A stretch of 64,000 nt of DNA from Piliocolobus tephrosceles. Lineage: Eukaryota; Chordata; Mammalia; Primates; Cercopithecidae. This document shows positions 59,125 through 64,000 of the stretch, one piece after another. How positions within the stretch are numbered: position 1 is the stretch's first letter; each line of letters starts with the position of its first letter. Both the position numbers and the translations under genes were made by a program. The notes under the pieces are model-generated. The model was not told where the DNA came from, did not search any database, and was given only the letters and a program-made list of their open reading frames with translations. The DNA is taken from NCBI RefSeq assembly GCF_002776525.5, contig NC_045443.1, positions 52,193,216 through 52,257,215 on the forward strand, read 5' to 3'.

Positions 59125-59360
59125 TGAAACATGTTTATTGATTATTAGTGCCAAATACTGTATATATGTCTTTGAAACTTACAGCAATTTTCTAGTATAA
59201 TTATAATTATTCTCATTTTATAGATGAGGCAACTGAGTCTCAGAGAGATTTAAAGAAAAAATGTTACTCTAATTCACACAGTGGTTGAGTGGTGTGGGTA
59301 CGAATTGCAGCCTGAATGGCCTGATTCTAATGTCCGTTCTTTTTATGTTACGCTACATTG
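59125..59360 (-). mobile_element. MIR SINE (reverse orientation)
   Basis: CTCATTTTATAGATGAGGCAACTGAGTCTCAGAGAG, TAATTCACACAGTGGTTGAGTGG, TACGAATTGCAGCCTGAATGGCC and GATTCTAATGTCCGTTC give a nearly complete copy. Confidence 0.8.
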
Positions 59361-59402
59361 ATCTACTCTGTTACATTCACATGACATAATACAAACCCAG
59401 GC

Positions 59403-59600
59403 CTGTGCTGTCCAGTACAGTAGCCATTAGTCCTATGTGACTATTTAAATTAATTAAAATGAAATAAAGTTAAAAATTCAGTCCTTCAGTCACATAAGTC
59501 AATATTTCAAATGTTTAATGGTCACATGTGGCTAGGGGCTACTCTATACTGGAAAGAGCAGATATAAGACATTTTCATTAACGCAGAAAGTTCTTGACAG
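59403..59600 (-). mobile_element. Foldback-type DNA transposon remnant
   Basis: The left arm CCAGTACAGTAGCCATTAGTCCTATGTGAC and the right arm GTCACATGTGGCTAGGGGCTACTCTATACTGG are near-perfect inverted copies around an AT-rich centre. The end GCAGAAAGTTCTTGACAG matches the complement of the copy at 28268. Confidence 0.7.
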
Positions 59601-59629
59601 AACAAGATCCCCTGTAGATGAGAAGTGCT

Positions 59630-59795
59630 TCAGTGAAGTGGGTGAGGGCATAGGCTTTAGAGTTAACAGATTTGGGCTTGAAACCTACTTTTCCCACTGT
59701 TATTTGTATGATGTTGTGCTTGATTAATTGTACTTTTCTGATTTAGTCCTCAATTTTCTGGTTTGAAGCCTGAGGACAATAACAGATTTTCCCCT
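59630..59795 (+). mobile_element. MIR SINE
   Basis: GTGGGTGAGGGCATAGGCTTTAGAGTTAACAGATTTGGGCTTGAAACC and TTTAGTCCTCAATTTTCTGGTTTGAAG follow MIR 5' to 3'. Confidence 0.65.
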
Positions 59796-60114
59796 AAAGA
59801 GTTATTAGAGTCAGACAGAGAGCAGAATTCCAGAAAGTTGGTAAGGAGTTGGCAGAAGTTAGCTATTATCACAAGCTATCTACAGTTTTTTAAAAAAAGA
59901 CTATGTTTTGTTAGAAATAGGCACAAAAATGGTGTATACATATTTGATTTACTATATTTATAAAATAAGCCAGGTTGATATGAGAATTTTCCTAAAGCAT
60001 ATTTAGTAAAAATTTTGTCCAGGAATCATATCTGTGCAAAAATTTGCTACCCTACTCAGAGTAGAGATAATACTATATTTCATCCTTGAATTCCTGTGGC
60101 CCAGCACAGGGTGT

Positions 60115-60505
60115 GTCTTGGTTAGTTTTGCATTGCTGTAACAGAATACATTACAGTATATTCTGGGGAAATTTATTAAGAACAGAAATTTATTTCTTAC
60201 AGTTCTGGAGACTGGGATGTCCAAGATCAAGACACTGGCAGATTTGGTGTCTGCTTCCAAGACGGTGCCTTGAATGCTGCATCCTCCAAAGGGGAGGATC
60301 ACTGTTCCTCACATGGCAGAAGAGCAGAAGGGGAACCCATTTCCAAAAGCCCCTTTATTGCAACATTAATTCATTCATTAGGACTGAGCCCTCATGACCT
60401 AAACACCTCCCATTTGGTGCCACCTCCCAACACTGTTACATGGATGATTAAGTTTCCAACACATGAGTTTGGAGTCGACAAAAACATTCAAACCATAACA
60501 GAGAC
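60115..60505 (-). mobile_element. MLT1-type MaLR LTR (solo)
   Basis: Reverse-orientation LTR: GTTAGTTTTGCATTGCTGTAACAGAATAC, ACAGTTCTGGAGACTGGGATGTCCAAGATCAAG, CCTCACATGGCAGAAGAGCAG, GAGCCCTCATGACCTAAACACCTCCC, AAAAACATTCAAACCATAACAG. No internal region is attached. Confidence 0.85.
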
Positions 60506-60999
60506 TTACATTTAGTCCTATACATGTGGGCTGAAGTGAAGTGAGAGATGGCAAGAGATACAAAAAGGGATGGTCAGATGCATTTTGTTTTGTCTGGTCT
60601 ATCATATTGTACATCCTCTCAAACCCCAGTTTCACATATATGAGCTAGGGTGACCAACCATCCTGGTTGCCCACCTCAGAACTTTCCCTGTTTTAGAACT
60701 GAGAAACCTCTCAGGCCCAGGAAAACCAGAATACTTAGTTACCTGACTGGGTTCAGCTTTAATGAGAATCTGACTTTAAGGTCAAGTGAAAGGTTAATCT
60801 ACTTCTAGAGCCCAATATTAAACATGAGAGATATCTATTCCTTTTAACATCAAAGTAAACAAATGAAGTTCAGCCAAAAGATGAATAAGTCTCTTGATAT
60901 CAGAATATCTCCTATTTTATTGTGGGAAAGAGATTAGGAAATGGGAAGACACTGAAAGGAGAGTGTTAGGTCAGGGAGAGCTGGAACTAGAAAAAGGTT
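60506..60999. other. Intergenic DNA, nothing recognised
   Basis: GGGTGACCAACCATCCTGGTTGCCC at 60649-60673 looks like part of a common ancient repeat, but I cannot name it. No gene is seen. Confidence 0.35.
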
Positions 61000-61870
61000 T
61001 GGAGTGAGGCAGGATTTTTCTCAGCCCCTTTGTCAGACTCATGATGGGGGTGCCCTGTTTACTTGGCCCACCACACTCAACCCTTTGTGAGAGAGAGCAT
61101 GTGAGTGAGTGAGTGGGATCCAGGCAGCCACTCTGGGCACAAGCAGGAGCAAACTCAGTGCGGAGCCTGCAGTGGCACCCAGGGAGGAGTGCCTGCCACC
61201 CCAAAACCCCAGACGGCATGTTTACAGTGCTCTCATAGCTCTGCCATCTGCAGACAGCAGTGTGTTATCAGCTTAGTTGGCCCCTTGCCTCATTGTATGG
61301 GGTAGCTGCCCTCTGCTGGCAAGGGCAAAGGGCCAGTGTAGCAGCCTTTTTTGGGTACCTGCACTCATTGGGTTCTGAGCTCTTGTCCAGTGTCCAAGAA
61401 GAATGAGGTTGGCCTTGAAGGATGGTGAAGGTGGAGAATTTTATGAAGTGATGGAAATGGTTCTCAGCAGACAGGGTAGCTGGACAGGGATGGCACAAGC
61501 AGGTAGTCTTTCCCCCAAAGTCTGGCCGGCTCTTTTCACGAAGTCCAGCCAGCTGTTCCCTGAAGTAAAGCTGCCTCAGTGAAGTCAAACTGCCTCTCTT
61601 CTCTATTGACTGAGTCTGGGGTCTTTATAGGCACAGGATGGGGGTGGGGCAGGCCGTAGGTAGTTTTGGAAAAGCCAGCGTTCGACTGGTAAAAAGACAT
61701 TTCTCAGAAAGAGCCAATTGGGAGAGAGTCGGCAAAGAGGAGTAGAAGTTCTCACTTTGGGCTACAGGTCTCAGGCCACTTTGGCATGAAGGTGGGTTTT
61801 CACCAGGAACCGGCCCCATCTCCGTCTGCCTAGAATTCTCTGCCTCCTGCCTTTATCAGGAGGACCTAAG
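61000..61870 (-). mobile_element. ERV1-class LTR (solo, family uncertain)
   Basis: On the - strand the order fits U3-R-U5. A TATAAA box lies within the complement of CTTTATAGGCAC (61621-61632), a CATAAAATTCTCC polyadenylation-like site near 61434-61446, then a 'TCTTGGACACTGGACAAGAGCT' R/U5-type segment and a long tail. The organisation resembles gammaretrovirus-like ERV LTRs. The boundaries are approximate, and no internal region or intact viral frame is seen. Confidence 0.55.
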
Positions 61871-61999
61871 CAAAAATTTTGCTCACTGCTTAGTTTACAT
61901 ATGTTGTTATTCCACAGTATCATTTCTCTTAGAAATAACAGTCGCTAGAGGATCTGGGATAGAGAAAGGCCACAATGAATGTTTATAATACTGTGAGGG

Positions 62000-62165
62000 G
62001 GTCTGCCCTGGAAACTAAAAGATAAGGTTCTAATCCTGGTTCTGTCATGAACTATTTTTGACCTTTGATAAGTTGCCTAAATCTTCAGAAATTCAGTTTC
62101 CTCTTTGGACCCTGAAGGAAAGTGTGGGCTCAATTGATCCCGAAGTTCTTTCTAGATTGAATAGT
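62000..62165 (+). mobile_element. MIR-type SINE
   Basis: AGGTTCTAATCCTGGTTCTGTCATGAACT, TTTGACCTTTGATAAGTTGCC, TCAGTTTCCTCTTTGGACC and TTGATCCCGAAGTTCTTTC match the MIR core followed by an L3-like end. Confidence 0.6.
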
Positions 62166-62389
62166 TAGGACTTAGTAGGAACATCGTCTCAGAAGCCCAC
62201 CATGACTTTTTACCACTTACTAGGACAGGTAATGTCGGTGCTATCATGGGGATGTGCTGCCACCTTGTGGTAGTTTGAGTTGTCAGCATGCACTAGTTTA
62301 CTGGGAAAATTTGTAATTTATTTTCCTGCAATATGTTGTTATTTTCACCTAAAGGAACACAGTCACTTAACGTTTGGAATCCTTAAGAT

Positions 62390-62760
62390 GTCTTAATTTA
62401 CTTAGATTTTTTATAGCAATATTTTGTAGTTTTAAATGTAGAAATATTAAACATCCTTGATAAAATTTATACCTAATTCTTTATTTTGATATTATAAAAG
62501 GTACTTTTAAAATTAAATTAAATTAAATTTTACAATTGTTGTTAGTATATAGTAACAAATTGATTTTTGTATATTAGTTTTGTATCCCAAGGTTTTGTTA
62601 AATTTATCTTTCGGTTTTAGCAGCTTTTTGAGGGTGGTGAGGGGGCTAGATCCTTAGGATTTTCTATGTGCAAAATTATGTAATTTTGAATAAGGAAATT
62701 TAAACTTCTACTTGACCAATCTGTATGCCTTTATCTTCTTTTCACCATTGAATATGATGT
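62390..62760 (-). mobile_element. Old L1 ORF2 fragment
   Basis: TTGATTTTTGTATATTAGTTTTGTATCCCAAGGTTTTGTTAAATTTATC and CTAGATCCTTAGGATTTTCTATGTGCAAAATTATGT are the antisense of an L1 reverse-transcriptase-region segment. It is decayed, with no open frame. Confidence 0.65.
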
Positions 62761-62846
62761 CAAAAGGTTTTAGTAGACAACACTGATAGAATGCTTACTG
62801 TTGTTACTGCAGTCTTATAAATGTATGAAATACATTAATCTATTTA

Positions 62847-63151
62847 TTTATTGTTATTTATTTATTTTTGAGATGGAGTCTTGCTCTGTCGCCCAGACTG
62901 GAGTGCAGTGGCATGATCTCAGCTCACTGCAACCTCCATCTCCTGGGTTCAAACAATTATCCTGTCTCAGCCTCCCGAGTAGCTAGAACTACAGGATCAC
63001 GTCACCACGCCTGGCTAATTTTGGTATTTTTAGTAGAGTCAGGGTTTCACTGTATTGGTGAGGCTGGTCTCGCACTCCTGACCTCAGGTAATCCACCCAC
63101 CTTTGCCTCCCAAAGTGCTGGTATTACAGGTGTGAGCCACCGTGCCTGGCC
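62847..63151 (-). mobile_element. Alu (reverse orientation)
   Basis: The complement of a full Alu with a (TTTA)n-type tail, ending GAGCCACCGTGCCTGGCC. The duplication is ACATTAATCTATTTA (62832-62846) and ACATTCATCTATTTA (63152-63166), with one mismatch in 15. Confidence 0.95.
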
Positions 63152-63166
63152 ACATTCATCTATTTA

Positions 63167-63300
63167 ATCATCATAGTCCTCTGGGATATGGACTATCATT
63201 GTTCCTGCTTTAAAGATGAAGAAATTGAAGTTTAAGGAGGTTAAATATCTTACTTGAGGTCATCAATGACAGAGCTATCAAATTGAGGGGCTGATCTTAA
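63167..63300 (-). mobile_element. MIR SINE fragment (reverse orientation)
   Basis: CTTTAAAGATGAAGAAATTGAAGTTTAAGGAGGTTAAATATCTTACTTGAGGTCATCAATGACAGAGC follows the MIR complement. Confidence 0.7.
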
Positions 63301-63349
63301 ACTTATTCATTATGTTATTCTATTGCTTTATGCTTCTTCCAAGAATTCT

Positions 63350-63700
63350 TAAAAGTTACATTTATTGTGGTAAAGCTTTTAGGCTTTGTTTATCTGAGAA
63401 TATCTTTATGATATCCTTACATTTACATTACACAATTTTAGGTTCTAAGTTCTTGACTCAATTCTTTCAGTGCAACCTTTAAGAAATCAAATGGCAACAT
63501 CATTCTTACTTCTTTTAAGATCATCTGCTCTTTATTTCTCAAGGGTTTTCCAGATCTCTCTGTATCATAGATATTTCTAATTTTTTTTGTAACATGTCAC
63601 TGTATTTTCTCCTTAAGTGTCATGTTTAGTCTTCTGTGTTCCCTTTTTGTTTGAAATTGTTCACATATATATATTTTATGTATAATTCTCATAAATTTTC
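63350..63700 (-). mobile_element. Possible old L1 fragment
   Basis: GGCTTTGTTTATCTGAGAATATCTTTATGATATCC and TTCTTGACTCAATTCTTTCAGTGC resemble an antisense segment of old L1 elements. The support is moderate to weak. Confidence 0.4.
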
Positions 63701-63772
63701 AATCAGCGTGGCTGTTCTTAAGCATGTTTCCATCCATGTTTGAGCTAGAGATAAAAATAATAAGATGGTGAG

Positions 63773-63838
63773 GGACTTCCTAAATTTAAAATAAAATAAA
63801 ATTTAGGACTTCCTGAAATTTAAAATAAATTTTAAAAT
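63773..63838. repeat. 33-bp tandem duplication in A/T-rich DNA
   Basis: GGACTTCCT(G)AAATTTAAAATAAA occurs twice with a period of 33 bp (starts 63773 and 63806). The surrounding AATTTAAAATAAA words extend the low-complexity tract to about 63860. Confidence 0.8.
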
Positions 63839-64000
63839 TTAAAATAATAATTTAAATTCATCTATTTACATTCATCTAGAGATCATGTGATTCTGTTTTT
63901 TTCCCAATTGCTTTGATAAAAAGAAAACAACATGAAAAAGTTGTTGGCAGGTTGGAAAGTCTAACAGAAAACATTTGCTTAAAACTGGTTTTCAGCTCTT

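Noticed and set aside
1..64000. CRISPR arrays, operons, bacterial promoters or phage features
   Set aside because: The window is mammalian nuclear DNA. The direct repeats present are transposon duplications or microsatellites.

Overview
This is a vertebrate nuclear window from a primate. It is AT-rich, dense in Alu, L1, L2, MIR and MaLR repeats, and holds one recognisable protein-coding gene, NEUROD4, on the + strand. The young Alu at 33153-33449 carries two substitutions (GCTCAAGCCTG near its start, GAGATCCGGCCACTG in the right arm) that I associate with the Old World monkey AluYR/AluMac lineages. I therefore infer a cercopithecid such as a macaque or baboon rather than human. This taxonomic call rests on one element and on memory of subfamily consensus sequences.

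Layout. 1-10,000: intergenic DNA with MIR/L2 remnants and a structurally complete ERVL-MaLR (THE1-type) provirus at 2482-4750 that split an older MIR. About 10,000-20,125: NEUROD4, with a non-coding first exon (about 10,040-10,511), a 6.0-kb intron, and a second exon holding the whole 331-codon reading frame (16558-17553). A long 3'UTR follows, ending at an AATAAA (20102-20107) with a GT-rich downstream element. 20,160-64,000: a gene-poor region with six full-length or nearly full-length Alus, one 3'-end Alu scrap, several L1 3' ends, L2 and MIR copies, two ERV LTRs, two MLT1 LTRs, a MER1 (hAT-Charlie) element, two foldback DNA-transposon remnants and several (TG)n microsatellites. I found no second gene, tRNA, rRNA, CRISPR array or convincing processed pseudogene.

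Biology. NEUROD4 (Math3/NeuroM) is a neural bHLH transcription factor, so any function in the flanks is most likely regulatory. Candidates are an E-box in the promoter/exon 1 region, a triple CAGCTG cluster about 7.6 kb past the poly(A) site, a GC-rich island about 4.3 kb past it, and AT-rich homeodomain-motif-rich stretches upstream and in the intron. These are inferences from motif content only; no conservation could be measured.

I saw nothing that amounts to a new biological system. The best structural observations are nested transposon insertions with recognisable target-site duplications and the lineage-diagnostic Alu.
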